Shown: positions 16,563 through 25,935, counted from the stretch's first letter. The stretch is 64,000 nucleotides of DNA from Lachnospiraceae bacterium (GCA_910574285.1 CAJTAL010000014.1:1-64000); one strand, 5' to 3'. Made by a program: numbers and translations. Notes: generated by a model not told the origin, from the letters alone.

Positions 16563-17732
16563 TTACAGTCTTCCTAGACCGGATTCCTTCGCCCGCTTCG
16601 GCGGTTTCGGCCCCTGGAACTGATAGAAATAGGTCCTCAGCATTCCGTTATATATCTTCCGGTTCTTATCTGCTTTCCGGCCGAAATATTTCTCCGCCTC
16701 TTCATATGACGTGATCATATAGGCCGACCAGGAATCCAGTTCCCGAAAACTTCTGCCGAACGCCTGATAGAGCTGCGGCAGAGCCGCCTTGTCCTCAAGC
16801 CGCTCACCGTAAGGCGGATTTGTAATGATAAATCCATATTTCTTCGGATGGCTCAGTTTGCTGACATCCCTTTCCTGAAAATGAATCAGATGTCCCACCC
16901 CTGCTTCTTCCGCGTTCTTTCTTGCAATCCTGACCACCGTCTTGTCGATATCGTAACCCTGAATATCCACGTCAATATTATCCTTCATCAGGTCATTTGC
17001 TTCATTTACCGCATCGTACCACAATTTCTTGCGGATCAGATTCGTCCACGCCTCTGCCGTGAATGACCGGTTCATTCCAGGCGCAATATTGGCCGCCATC
17101 ATAGCCGCTTCAATGGGAAATGTCCCGCTTCCGCAGAAGGGGTCCACCAGTATCCGATCCTTCTTCCACGGAGTCAGCAAGATCAGCGCCGCCGCCAGCG
17201 TCTCTGTAATAGGCGCTTTTCCCGATACCTCCCGATATCCCCGTTTATGAAGCGACACTCCGGATGTATCAATTCCAACAGTAACCATATCCTTCATTAA
17301 AAAAACCCTGACCGGATACGGCGCCCCCTCCTCCGGAAACCACTCCACGCGATAACGCTCCTGCAGACGCCTGACCATCGCTTTTTTCATGACAGATTGT
17401 ATGTCCGACGGACTGAACAGCTTACTTTTTACCGATGCAGCCTTCGCCACCCAGAATTTCCCGTCTTTTGGAATATAATCTTCCCACGGCAGACTCCGGG
17501 TCTTTTCAAACAATTCTTCAAACGTCTCCGCTTTGAAGCTTCCCACTTTCCACAGGATTCTCTCCGCCGTCCGAAGAAAGACATTAGCATAACATACTGC
17601 GGCGGCATCCCCGTAGAACGTAACTCTTCCGTCCTCCACCTCCGCAATTTCATATCCAAGCTCCAGAATCTCTCTTTTTAACACTGCCTCCAGTCCAAAA
17701 TGACAGGGCGCGATTAATTCTATCCTATCCAT
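16563..17732 (-). CDS. THUMP-domain class I RNA methyltransferase (RlmL/YpsC-like)
   Basis: 389 residues. N-terminal ferredoxin-like and THUMP RNA-binding region (to about 160), then a Rossmann methyltransferase with DPFCGSGTFPIEAA (SAM binding, about residue 195) and the N6/N2-methyltransferase motif NPPYGERL (about 300). Members methylate guanine N2 in 23S rRNA; the Gram-positive form corresponds to the N-terminal half of E. coli RlmKL. Lies 61 bases before rdgB on the same strand. Confidence 0.9.
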   Translation of the reverse strand: MDRIELIAPCHFGLEAVLKREILELGYEIAEVEDGRVTFYGDAAAVCYANVFLRTAERILWKVGSFKAETFEELFEKTRSLPWEDYIPKDGKFWVAKAASVKSKLFSPSDIQSVMKKAMVRRLQERYRVEWFPEEGAPYPVRVFLMKDMVTVGIDTSGVSLHKRGYREVSGKAPITETLAAALILLTPWKKDRILVDPFCGSGTFPIEAAMMAANIAPGMNRSFTAEAWTNLIRKKLWYDAVNEANDLMKDNIDVDIQGYDIDKTVVRIARKNAEEAGVGHLIHFQERDVSKLSHPKKYGFIITNPPYGERLEDKAALPQLYQAFGRSFRELDSWSAYMITSYEEAEKYFGRKADKNRKIYNGMLRTYFYQFQGPKPPKRAKESGLGRL

Positions 17733-17830
17733 AAAAGTTTCTCCGAGTTATAATCGTTATTCTTATCTGTCCACTTCTCCATCTTACTTGCTTTCCCCTG
17801 CTGTTGTCAACTCATATTTTTAATACAAAA

Positions 17831-17866
17831 AACCGCCGCATGAGACATTTTTCCCATGCAGCGGTT
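17831..17866 (-). terminator. Terminator after the Asn/Ser-rich small protein gene
   Basis: Minus strand: AACCGCTGCATG pairs with CATGCGGCGGTT (one T-G pair), then TTTTTTG. Confidence 0.85.
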
Positions 17867-17932
17867 TCTCTTTCCACACTCTCTATCGTCTGGATCTTCC
17901 CGGCCTCTTTCCAAGCGCCGGATAAAACCCGC

Positions 17933-18118
17933 CTAGTAATTGTCGCTATAGTCAGAACTGTTAGAGCTGGATGTTCCTGAATTGGAGCTGTTAGAATTAG
18001 AACTATTGGAGTTCTTATTCTTTGAAGTTGTGTTGGATGCATTTTTGTTGCTTGAATTCTGGTTGGACGCATTCTGATTTGATGCATTCTTGTTAGATGA
18101 GTTATAATTCTTAGCCAT
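17933..18118 (-). CDS. Asn/Ser-rich low-complexity small protein
   Basis: 61 residues from ATG 18118 with a near-perfect TAGGAGGA site seven bases upstream. After MAKNY the protein is built almost only of Asn, Ser, Lys, Gln, Ala and Thr in loose NASNQ/NSSNK repeats, ending SDYSDNY. No signal peptide, Cys or hydrophobic core, so probably disordered. A strong ribosome binding site and a dedicated terminator argue that it is a real, well translated gene. I do not know its function; Asn/Ser-rich small proteins of this style occur in spore-forming Clostridia, so a spore role is possible but unproven. Confidence 0.75.
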   Translation of the reverse strand: MAKNYNSSNKNASNQNASNQNSSNKNASNTTSKNKNSNSSNSNSSNSGTSSSNSSDYSDNY

Positions 18119-18227
18119 GTCAATTCCTCCTAAATCTATTTTGAATACTTCCCGGAAAATCAAGAAGTACTCTTTGGTTACATGGCTATTATGCCCGTTC
18201 AATTCTGTTTTATGTATTATTTTTTTA

Positions 18228-19151
18228 TTATTTAAAAATTGTAGCCAATGCCATAACCGGATTGTATTCATACAGTGTACTCAGAAAATCACTTGCCTCT
18301 ATCATCCGGAACAATTCTTTTCCCACTGCAGTCGCGAATAACAAGGTAACAAGAAGATAAGCTGTCCACACAACGATTAACGCGCCTGCAATGCCGATCA
18401 CCGCCCCCATCAAATGGTTGATCGCTCCTACGCCCGGGAGATCTGCCACGATATCCAGCGCAAGCACAATCGCCCGGATTATGATCGTCACCAACAAAAA
18501 CGTACACAAAAACGCCACAATATGGATAATCAATTTTGCCAGATAACTCCCCACATACTGCGCGAATGTCTCTACGCCCAATTGTTTGTAGATCTCCTCA
18601 TTATTATTGGTAAGCAATAAACTCTTGAACACCTCCGGAATATCCGCGCTCCTGATTGCCGCTATCTGTACATCTCTCGGAATCTCCGTATCCTCCAGGG
18701 CTCCCTGCGCCGCCTGGCGGTTACCGGATTTCAGTCCGTCCAGAATACTCCCTGATACGCCGCATTTTGCAAGATCCTCTTTGCTTACGTTCCCGCTCAC
18801 AATATCTTCTATTGTAATATCATACTCCGCAAGCGTATCTTCTGTGATCCCCGCGGCTTTCAATACCCGTCTGACGTTTTCTTCCGTCATACTGTTCTCG
18901 CTCTCCGCGGCATTCGCAAACTGTGAAATCGCGGCATTCGTAATCGTGCTGCTCACCTGATCTTTAATTGCGTCATCCAACGGGGTGAATTCTGTAATTG
19001 CTTTCGTAACATATGGTGTAGCAAAGAAGACGATCATATATGTAATCAGCGCCGTCAACAAAGAAACAGCAATCTTGATCGCCCCTCTGTATGCTCCTAC
19101 TATAATGCTTACCAGAAAAATAATAATCACAACAATCAACAACCAGTTCAT
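18228..19151 (-). CDS. CvpA-family membrane protein
   Basis: 307 residues. N-terminal CvpA-type hydrophobic segments (NWLLIVVIIIFLVSIIVGAYRGAIK; LITYMIVFFATPYV), a central extracytoplasmic region of about 130 residues, and two further membrane helices with GAINHLMGAVIGIAGALIVVW. CvpA proteins are linked to envelope integrity and colicin V export; the long central domain is typical of Lachnospiraceae relatives. Followed and preceded by envelope genes on the same strand. Confidence 0.8.
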   Translation of the reverse strand: MNWLLIVVIIIFLVSIIVGAYRGAIKIAVSLLTALITYMIVFFATPYVTKAITEFTPLDDAIKDQVSSTITNAAISQFANAAESENSMTEENVRRVLKAAGITEDTLAEYDITIEDIVSGNVSKEDLAKCGVSGSILDGLKSGNRQAAQGALEDTEIPRDVQIAAIRSADIPEVFKSLLLTNNNEEIYKQLGVETFAQYVGSYLAKLIIHIVAFLCTFLLVTIIIRAIVLALDIVADLPGVGAINHLMGAVIGIAGALIVVWTAYLLVTLLFATAVGKELFRMIEASDFLSTLYEYNPVMALATIFK

Positions 19152-19160
19152 ATGTTCTCC

Positions 19161-20423
19161 TTATTTTACAAGACGGATCTTCTCCATTCCGTTTGCACTC
19201 ATCACTATGTATTTATTGACACCTGCTATAGGAAATATTTCCATAATATTATTATCGGTCTCTCCGGCAAATTTCTGTATACCGTTCCGCATAAATATGC
19301 AGCATTTCTTACCGTCATACAAAATCACCTGTCCGCCGCACAGCTTTACGTTGCTGTACTCACCCTTGAAATCCTGAGACATCACCATCTTTCCTCCGGT
19401 ATTATACAATCGGAGTTCATATCCGCCTTTTCCCTCGTTCCTGAGGATCAGCCCTACATATCTCTCATTATGGAATACACTCCTGATCTCTTTGTCAAGC
19501 TTAATCTGACACATCTCTTCCGGCACTTCTTCACCCCGGTACATCACAATACGATCGTCCCCTACGGCCACGGAAGTTGATGGATTCAGGAAGAACCCGG
19601 AAGCCATGAGCGTCTCCTTGTACTCCTTGAGGTTCACCTGATTATCTGTCTCTTTCTCGCCTCTCTCTCCAAAATTATAATAACTGACCCTGGACACCAG
19701 TTCCCCGTCCTGGGTATACACATACAACACCTGCATAACCTGTCCGTCTTCCGACAAGGCAACATCCAGCGGATGCCCCATGCCTGCAGGAGACGTCTTA
19801 TGCCTGACCAGGATATTTCCGGCCATATCATAGCACACGATTTCCATCGTAAGACCGCTTTTTAATATCGTCCCGACAATCCCCTGCTCTGATACGGCGA
19901 TCTTTTCAATCGGCATAGAAGTCTGTATCTCTCCCTTCACCCCGTCCTTTTGGATAATCATTATACTATTACCGCCCTTATCCGCAAGGACCGCCGACTC
20001 TTTTCCTGCTTCTATAATGGGACTTTTAATCTGATAAGGATAATTCCACTTCTCTTCCCCTTTCTGACTCAAATAAGAAATCCCGTCTCTGCTGTACTTC
20101 AACAGCCCTTCCGCAAATTCTTCGTAGCTGTTATTTGCCGCGCCCTTATTCTCATAGACTTCCGTCACCCTCACACGGCTGTATGTCTGCAGACTGACAA
20201 GAAGATACACTCCCACCGCTGCCGCCGCCAATAATATAACTCCCAGGGCGGCGCGCCGCTTCGCCGGTTTCTTCCGCCGCGGCTCTCTCCCCGGCTCCTG
20301 TGCGCCGTTTTCACTATTTAATTCATCTAATATCTCTCTTACAATCTTATCTGTCGGATCCTCCTGTTCTCTGACAACATGAAGCTCCTTTCTTCTCCGA
20401 TATTTCATCCGTCTCTTCGTCAC
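19161..20423 (-). CDS. DUF5711-type membrane-anchored beta-propeller-like protein
   Basis: 420 residues. A basic, acidic-patched cytoplasmic N-terminus (about 1-55) precedes one membrane helix (RAALGVILLAAAAVGVYLLV) and an outside domain rich in beta strands with repeated 'GxxxxV...DxxG' patterns suggestive of a propeller. Matches my memory of the DUF5711 family; function not known. It ends nine bases before cvpA, so co-transcribed. Start at 20423 (MTKRRMKYRR). Confidence 0.65.
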   Translation of the reverse strand: MTKRRMKYRRRKELHVVREQEDPTDKIVREILDELNSENGAQEPGREPRRKKPAKRRAALGVILLAAAAVGVYLLVSLQTYSRVRVTEVYENKGAANNSYEEFAEGLLKYSRDGISYLSQKGEEKWNYPYQIKSPIIEAGKESAVLADKGGNSIMIIQKDGVKGEIQTSMPIEKIAVSEQGIVGTILKSGLTMEIVCYDMAGNILVRHKTSPAGMGHPLDVALSEDGQVMQVLYVYTQDGELVSRVSYYNFGERGEKETDNQVNLKEYKETLMASGFFLNPSTSVAVGDDRIVMYRGEEVPEEMCQIKLDKEIRSVFHNERYVGLILRNEGKGGYELRLYNTGGKMVMSQDFKGEYSNVKLCGGQVILYDGKKCCIFMRNGIQKFAGETDNNIMEIFPIAGVNKYIVMSANGMEKIRLVK

Positions 20424-20469
20424 CGCTGTTCTTTCGTCATTTTATTTCATTATTGTATCATATTTTTCT

Positions 20470-21537
20470 TCATGGTAGTAGTAATTTTTCTCCTATATAG
20501 ATGAAGTTTCCGTCAGACAAACCGTTCATCTTACAAATTGCCTTAACATGGCTCGTATCCCCATATATTTTTAAACTGATACTATCAAGAGTATCTCCTT
20601 TCTGTACTATATAATACTCCTCGTCTCCTAACTGCTCCTGAACCGTAGAGACATCCGGGACTGTCCCGCCCGAATCTCCTTCTCCTTCCGTTCTCTGACT
20701 CCCCATTTCGCCGCCCGCTTCGACTACCGCTTCACTCTCGCTGATACTCTCTGTCTGACTCGGCGTATTATTTACCGACTGCGAGAGCGTCTCCAAAGAA
20801 TCCTGAACGGCTTCCATCTTGTCAAAATTATTAACGGTTGAGATACCAATTGCCAGTACCACTACAACAAGCAGCGCGCTTGTCACATACACAAGCCTGG
20901 AATTCTGCTGATCTTTTTCTTCCATCCTTGTTCTTACGGTACTACGAAAATCCTTTGCAGCTCGATCCTCAACCATTTCACAGGGTGTAACGCCATTCTT
21001 TTTACGTGTGCTGATCATATAATTCTGCATTGAGGGGTTTTTTTCATAATAAATATAGTGACCGCCCATCTTCATCAAGTCTCCATATTTATAAGAATAA
21101 AAATCCTCCTCCTTATCCAAAACATTTTTCCAGATAAATATCGTATGTTCCCTCGGAAACTTCAGGGTATGTATCCTTATAACTTCCTTGAGCCGTCCCA
21201 TAGGCTGCCCGTTTTCAATCAGGCACCACCCTACTGTCTCTCCGGAACCAAAGAAACTCTTCCGTTCTTCCTCTATTTCCTTGAACGTCTCTTCTTTTAT
21301 GACAATCTCCGTACCTTCTATCTCAACCGACTTCATCTGCATCGCCCCAAAGATACAAACCACATCTTGTCCGTCTAAAGTCAGTATCTCCCCGACAAGA
21401 GCCACCCCGATAACCGTCTCCTCCGCCTGCTGCCTCAGTTGATTCAGGTAGATATCTACATAATCTTCTATGTATATCTTGGGTTCATCACTTACGTTCC
21501 CTATTTGTCTTACATTCTTCGGAAATTGTCTTTCCAT
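20470..21537 (-). CDS. Membrane-anchored LysM-domain protein
   Basis: 355 residues from ATG 21537 (MERQFPKNVRQ) with GAGGTGAG upstream. A cytoplasmic N-terminal region of about 215 residues (DEPKIYIEDYVDIYLNQL...) is followed by one membrane helix (LVYVTSALLVVVVLAIGI), a Ser/Glu-rich linker and a C-terminal LysM (EEYYIVQKGDTLDSISLKIYG...IYIGEKLLLP), which binds peptidoglycan. The architecture suggests a link between a cytoplasmic process and the wall. Upstream partner of the DUF5711 and CvpA genes. Confidence 0.8.
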   Translation of the reverse strand: MERQFPKNVRQIGNVSDEPKIYIEDYVDIYLNQLRQQAEETVIGVALVGEILTLDGQDVVCIFGAMQMKSVEIEGTEIVIKEETFKEIEEERKSFFGSGETVGWCLIENGQPMGRLKEVIRIHTLKFPREHTIFIWKNVLDKEEDFYSYKYGDLMKMGGHYIYYEKNPSMQNYMISTRKKNGVTPCEMVEDRAAKDFRSTVRTRMEEKDQQNSRLVYVTSALLVVVVLAIGISTVNNFDKMEAVQDSLETLSQSVNNTPSQTESISESEAVVEAGGEMGSQRTEGEGDSGGTVPDVSTVQEQLGDEEYYIVQKGDTLDSISLKIYGDTSHVKAICKMNGLSDGNFIYIGEKLLLP

Positions 21538-21736
21538 ATACACTCACCTCATCTTGTATATTTTTGATAATGATAGCATATGATTTCTGCGTATTTTATC
21601 AATTGCTGAAGCCTGTCCCAGGAAATTTACGGCACATTACTGCGGGTTTCGACGGGTTGTTTCATATAGATTACAATCCTTGTCCGGAAAGGTCACAAAG
21701 GGGACGGTTGATTGCGTTTGAAGGACGGCGGTTCGG

Positions 21737-21896
21737 GGCGGTTCTTCCCCCAGGCAGACTGGGCAACGCTCCGGTGAGCTAACGGCTAACTGCGACTAAG
21801 GAACTCAGGAGAGCCTTCGTTCCTAAGTCTCCGTAAGCCGTGGATCTCACCTCCGCTAAAAACGCCCTCTCATGTCTGCCTGGGGGAAGAACCGCC
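21737..21896 (+). ncRNA. Candidate structured RNA: 160-nt near-continuous hairpin, 6S-like layout
   Basis: The outer arms 21737-21759 and 21874-21896 pair perfectly over 23 bases (left arm GGCGGTTCTTCCCCC...). Inside lie an open region of 13 bases on the left and 22 on the right, then nested GGTGAG/CTCACC (21773-21778, 21846-21851), ACGGCT/AGCCGT (21782-21787, 21836-21841) and ACTAAGGAAC/GTTCCTAAGT (21795-21804, 21819-21828, one mismatch). Closing stem, large central bubble and long terminal stem is the layout of 6S RNA. Plus strand is preferred because the terminator at 21977-22033 points that way. A palindromic transposon relic is the main alternative. Confidence 0.45.
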
Positions 21897-21976
21897 TGTG
21901 TACTGGAAACAGATATGCAACCATATGGATAGAAACTTTTCAACTCGTTCGGTTGGGATGTCGTTCAAATAAGCAG

Positions 21977-22033
21977 ATGCGGCGTAAGACCAGCCAGAGA
22001 TTTCTTGCCAGGTCTTACGCCGCATGTCTTTTT
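21977..22033 (+). terminator. Strong plus-strand terminator in the 21.5-22.1 kb gap
   Basis: ATGCGGCGTAAGACC (21977-21991) pairs perfectly with GGTCTTACGCCGCAT (22011-22025), followed by GTCTTTTTAA. On the minus strand the exit sequence is not T-rich, so it best ends a plus-strand transcript, though it could also stop the transketolase message. Confidence 0.8.
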
Positions 22034-22097
22034 AATTATATTTTTACCTGTATGGTTCTTTCCCTGTACAGGTCAGGGATTTGTAATATTTCTTTGT

Positions 22098-23036
22098 CTA
22101 CAGGAAAGCTTTTACTTTCTCGTAGATGCTGTCTGCATCCAGACCGTACTTTTTGATCAGTTGTACGGCAGGTCCGGACTCGCCGAAGACGTCGTTGACG
22201 CCGATCTTCAAAACCTTTGCGGGAGCTTTCTGCGCAACAACGTCGCAGACCGCGCTTCCAAGCCCGCCTATAACCGAATGCTCTTCTACCGTGACGATCT
22301 TGCCGGTTTTCTCGGCCGCTTTGATCACTGCCTCTTCATCCAGAGGTTTGATCGTATGGATATTGATCACTTCCGCCTGGATACCGTCGGCCGCCAGTTT
22401 CTCGGCCGCCGCCAGAGACTCTGATACAGGAAGTCCGGAAGCGATGATCGTTACGTCCGTACCTTCTCTCAAGGTGATGGCTTTTCCAAGCTCAAACTTA
22501 TAATCTTCATTATCATTGATCACCGGAACCGCAAGTCTTCCAAAGCGAAGATATACCGGCCCTACATGCTCGTAAGCCGCTTTTACAGCCGCTTTTGCTT
22601 CCACATCGTCGGAAGGATTGATTACAACCATTCCCGGAATCGTCCTCATCAGGGCGATATCTTCATTACACTGATGTGTCGCGCCGTCTTCTCCTACGGA
22701 TATACCGGCATGAGTCGCGCCGATCTTAACGTTCAATTTAGGATATCCGATGGAATTACGCACCTGCTCGAACGCGCGTCCTGCCGCGAACATGGCAAAG
22801 GAACTTGCAAAAGGAACCTTCCCTGTCGTAGCGATACCTGCCGCGACGCCCATCATATTGCATTCCGCGATTCCACAGTCAATATGACGCTCCGGGAACG
22901 CTTTCTTGAATACCCCGGTCTTCGTTGCAGCCGCCAGGTCGGCGTCCAGTACAACGACATCTTTATGCTCTTTTCCTAATTCGGCCAAAGCATTGCCGTA
23001 ACTCTCTCTTGTTGCGATCTTCTTTACATCTGACAT
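22098..23036 (-). CDS. Transketolase, C-terminal subunit
   Basis: 312 residues, equal to the pyrimidine-binding and C-terminal domains of transketolase. Contains the thiamine-diphosphate pyrimidine domain (DADLAAATKTG, FPERHIDCGIAECNMMGVAAGIA with the catalytic Glu) and the C-terminal domain (VEEHSVIGGLGSAV). It works only with the N-terminal subunit encoded just upstream; the two frames overlap by 13 bases, which suggests coupled translation. Split transketolases are common in Clostridia. Pathway: non-oxidative pentose phosphate. Confidence 0.95.
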   Translation of the reverse strand: MSDVKKIATRESYGNALAELGKEHKDVVVLDADLAAATKTGVFKKAFPERHIDCGIAECNMMGVAAGIATTGKVPFASSFAMFAAGRAFEQVRNSIGYPKLNVKIGATHAGISVGEDGATHQCNEDIALMRTIPGMVVINPSDDVEAKAAVKAAYEHVGPVYLRFGRLAVPVINDNEDYKFELGKAITLREGTDVTIIASGLPVSESLAAAEKLAADGIQAEVINIHTIKPLDEEAVIKAAEKTGKIVTVEEHSVIGGLGSAVCDVVAQKAPAKVLKIGVNDVFGESGPAVQLIKKYGLDADSIYEKVKAFL

Positions 23037-23860
23037 AATGCTTCACCTACTTTCTCTAAATCTGCCATTGCAACCGCATACTGCTCGTCATTCGGGGCGG
23101 CTCCGTGCCAGGACGCCTGATTCTCCATAAAGGATACGTCTTTTCCCTTGATCGTCTTCGCGATAATTGCCGTCGGCTGTCCCTTCGTCTCTCTCGCCTC
23201 TTTGAACGCCGCGTCAATCTCGTCAAAATCATTTCCGTTAATATTAATTACGTGGAAATTAAATGACTCAAACTTCTTATCGATCGGATATGGTGAATTA
23301 ACCTCTGTAATCGGTCCGTCAATCTGAAGATTATTATTATCGACAATCACAACCAGGTTGTCCAGTTTCCTGTGGGCCGCAAGCATAGAAGCCTCCCATA
23401 CCTGTCCTTCCTGAATCTCGCCGTCTCCAAGCAGGGTGTATACTCTGTAGTCGTCTCCGAATATCTTTGCGGAGACCGCCATACCTACCGCCGCGGAAAT
23501 TCCCTGTCCGAGAGAACCGCTGGACATATCCACACCCGGAATATGCTTCATATCCGGATGTCCCTGCAGATAAGCTCCCACCTTACGCAAGGTAGTAAGG
23601 TCTTCTACCGGAAAGAATCCTCTGTGCGCCAATGTAGAATAATATCCCGGCGCCGTGTGTCCCTTAGACAATACAAAACGGTCGCGATCAGCTTTCTTCG
23701 GATCTGCCGGATCTATATTCATCTCTTCAAAGAACAGATAGGTATAGATATCTGCTGCGGATAAAGATCCGCCCGGGTGCCCGGACTTGGCACTGTGTAC
23801 TGCCGTGACAATGCCCTTGCGAATCTCATTCGCCGTTTTCATTAACTCTAATTTGTTCAT
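23024..23860 (-). CDS. Transketolase, N-terminal subunit
   Basis: 278 residues forming the diphosphate-binding domain: SGHPGGSLSAADI, LSKGHTAPGYYS, GSLGQGISAAVGMA and LLGDGEIQEGQVWEA...NNNLQIDG, the GDG...NN thiamine-diphosphate motif. Partners with the downstream subunit. Lies 27 bases after transaldolase, so the three genes form one pentose phosphate operon. Confidence 0.95.
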   Translation of the reverse strand: MNKLELMKTANEIRKGIVTAVHSAKSGHPGGSLSAADIYTYLFFEEMNIDPADPKKADRDRFVLSKGHTAPGYYSTLAHRGFFPVEDLTTLRKVGAYLQGHPDMKHIPGVDMSSGSLGQGISAAVGMAVSAKIFGDDYRVYTLLGDGEIQEGQVWEASMLAAHRKLDNLVVIVDNNNLQIDGPITEVNSPYPIDKKFESFNFHVININGNDFDEIDAAFKEARETKGQPTAIIAKTIKGKDVSFMENQASWHGAAPNDEQYAVAMADLEKVGEALCQM

Positions 23861-23887
23861 GTCAAACCTCCTAATATGAATCAGATG

Positions 23888-24541
23888 TTACTCTCCGAAT
23901 ACCGCTTTATAATCTGCCTGGAACTTTGCAATTCCCGCGTCTGTCAAAGGATGCTTTGTCATCTGCTCTATAACGGAATAAGGAACCGTCGCGATATCTG
24001 CGCCTGCCAGCGCGCAGTCTGTTACGTGCATCGTGTGACGTACGCTTGCAGCGATGATCTCCGTCCTAATTCCCGCAATCTTAAAGATCTGTGCAATCTC
24101 TGCGATCAGATCAGTACCCCTTACCGAAATATCGTCCAGACGTCCCAGGAACGGTGACACGTATGTCGCACCTGCCCTTGCCGCGAGAAGCGCCTGGTTT
24201 GCAGTAAAGATCAAGGTCACATTCGTTTTGATCCCTTCTGCCGAAAGCTGCTTGCACGCTTTCAGCCCTTCTACCGTCATCGGGATCTTAACTACCATGT
24301 TCGGATGAATCTTTGCGATTTCCCTGCCTTCGGCAATCATACCCTCGGCGTCTACCGTCGTCGCTTTTACTTCTCCGCTGATCGGTCCGTCCACGATAGA
24401 TGCGATCTCTGCGATTACTTCCTCAAATACCCGTCCTTCTTTCGCGATCAGGGACGGATTCGTCGTTACCCCGCAGATAACTCCCATGTCATTCGCTTTC
24501 TTAATGTCCTCAACCTTTGCTGTGTCGATAAAAAATTTCAT
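23888..24541 (-). CDS. tal: Transaldolase, small TalC/MipB type
   Basis: 217 residues, the short subfamily that also includes fructose-6-phosphate aldolase. It transfers a dihydroxyacetone unit in the pentose phosphate pathway. Seen: [26 protein letters not shown], and NMVVKIPMT with the Schiff-base lysine (about residue 86), then [11 protein letters not shown]. Start preceded by GGAGGAAG. First gene of the operon; three related 12-base sites lie in its upstream region. Confidence 0.94.
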   Translation of the reverse strand: MKFFIDTAKVEDIKKANDMGVICGVTTNPSLIAKEGRVFEEVIAEIASIVDGPISGEVKATTVDAEGMIAEGREIAKIHPNMVVKIPMTVEGLKACKQLSAEGIKTNVTLIFTANQALLAARAGATYVSPFLGRLDDISVRGTDLIAEIAQIFKIAGIRTEIIAASVRHTMHVTDCALAGADIATVPYSVIEQMTKHPLTDAGIAKFQADYKAVFGE

Positions 24542-24632
24542 GTTTCTTCCTCCTTCTTACTTTTCACTTGTCACTGTTTATCGGCTGATTTCATTATAAC
24601 TGATACGAATCCTCCCGGTCAATAGCGCCCGA

Positions 24633-24677
24633 TTTTATTAGTAATTGTTTTCATTAATAAAGTCGTTTTATTAGTAA
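24633..24677 (-). promoter_or_regulatory. Repeated operator-like sites upstream of the transaldolase operon
   Basis: TTTTATTAGTAA occurs twice in direct order (24633-24644 and 24666-24677), with TTCATTAATAAA, an imperfect inverted copy, between them. The spacing is 33 bases start to start, about three helical turns. The gap lies between tal and the lacI-type gene, so a repressor, possibly that LacI protein, may bind here. Confidence 0.5.
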
Positions 24678-24766
24678 AAATATTCCCTGTTTTATCGTTT
24701 TAATCCCTGATATCCACATATCACAGTTTATACTTATTAATAATAATATTTAAAAATATATTAATT

Positions 24767-25873
24767 TTATTTTTTCTTTCCTCGTCTCGCCCCTACTCTT
24801 GCATAACCTGTCGTCCCCCTTACAATCAACTGGGGCTCATATTCCACGTGGTAGGTACTGATCGGTTCTATCCCGGAATACGAGGACTGCCGGGAGGCTA
24901 TTTTCTTCATAATGATGTCGCAGGCATCCCGCCCCTTAAAGATAACAAAATGCTCTATTGTCGTCAGCTCCACCTTATGCATACGTGCAAACAGAGTATT
25001 ATCACATCCCATTACAGACATATCAGCCGGCACTCTGATCTTGGCTTCATGCAGCGCATCCAGAACCCCGAACGCGATCATATCATTCAGTCCTGCGATA
25101 GCGGTAATCCCCGTCTCTTCTTTCAGAAGTTCCCTGGTCAGGTCATAACCGATCTTATATTCCGAATCTATATGCGCAACGTCCAGATCGATCTCTTCTT
25201 TGGCTGCCTTAATGATAACCTGATTCTTAAATCCCGCTTTTTCAAACTCTTTCAGGAAACCTTCCACCCTCTTGGAGCGCTGTTTCTGACGTGCCGTCAA
25301 AGGCGGCGCGATGTAAGCCACCTTCCGGTGCCCAAGCTCCAGCAGGTGCTTTGCCATGATTCGGCCAAGTTTGGAGTTATCCAGCTCCACGGCATCTACA
25401 TCCATCTTCTCATTCTGGTTGTTAATGACCGCCACCGGTATCTTCTGCGCCAGTTCCTGCACAAGCTCCATGAAGCAATGACTCGGATTACACGTATAGA
25501 TGATTCCCAGGGGACGCAGATCCCACATCATCTTAAGATACCGCTCTTCCATCTTCAGATCTCTCTGCGTGTTACATACGAACAACCCAAACCCCTGCTC
25601 CTTGGCGCGCAATTCAATCCCCTGGAGCAGCATGACATAATAAGGATTCGTCAGGTTCGAGCAGAATACCACCAGAAGCCTCTCCTTCTTCGTTCCCTTT
25701 CTGGTCTTCCTCTTAGGCGGCACATATCCCAGTTCCTTCGCCGACGCTTCTACCTTATCTATTGTTTCCTTCGAAAAAGAAACACTATACTTCTTATTCA
25801 ATATCATAGAGACCGTAGACTGCGACACTCCCGCCGCCCTCGCAATATCTGTCGATGTAACCTTTCTCTTCAT
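24767..25873 (-). CDS. LacI-family transcriptional regulator
   Basis: 368 residues. N-terminal LacI helix-turn-helix and hinge (STDIARAAGVSQSTVSMILN, then SKETIDKVEASAKELGY) and a sugar-binding-protein-like effector domain (VVFCSNLTNPYYVMLLQGIE; VAVINNQ; GITAIAGLNDMIAFGVLDAL; VSVMGCDNT-like region). The effector is probably a sugar or sugar phosphate. Last of the pfk-dnaX-ybaB-recR group and directly upstream of the tal-tkt operon, so control of central carbon genes is a fair guess. Confidence 0.9.
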   Translation of the reverse strand: MKRKVTSTDIARAAGVSQSTVSMILNKKYSVSFSKETIDKVEASAKELGYVPPKRKTRKGTKKERLLVVFCSNLTNPYYVMLLQGIELRAKEQGFGLFVCNTQRDLKMEERYLKMMWDLRPLGIIYTCNPSHCFMELVQELAQKIPVAVINNQNEKMDVDAVELDNSKLGRIMAKHLLELGHRKVAYIAPPLTARQKQRSKRVEGFLKEFEKAGFKNQVIIKAAKEEIDLDVAHIDSEYKIGYDLTRELLKEETGITAIAGLNDMIAFGVLDALHEAKIRVPADMSVMGCDNTLFARMHKVELTTIEHFVIFKGRDACDIIMKKIASRQSSYSGIEPISTYHVEYEPQLIVRGTTGYARVGARRGKKK

Positions 25874-25935
25874 CGTTCTCCCTTTCCCGGCGGACCGTCT
25901 AAAAACCTATTCCCACAGCCCGCCGCCTCTTTCGG

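Noticed and set aside
21737-21896. Long hairpin considered as tmRNA, RNase P RNA or SRP RNA
   Set aside because: None of the conserved cores of those RNAs (tag peptide frame, P4 core, GGAAG tetraloop domain) is visible.
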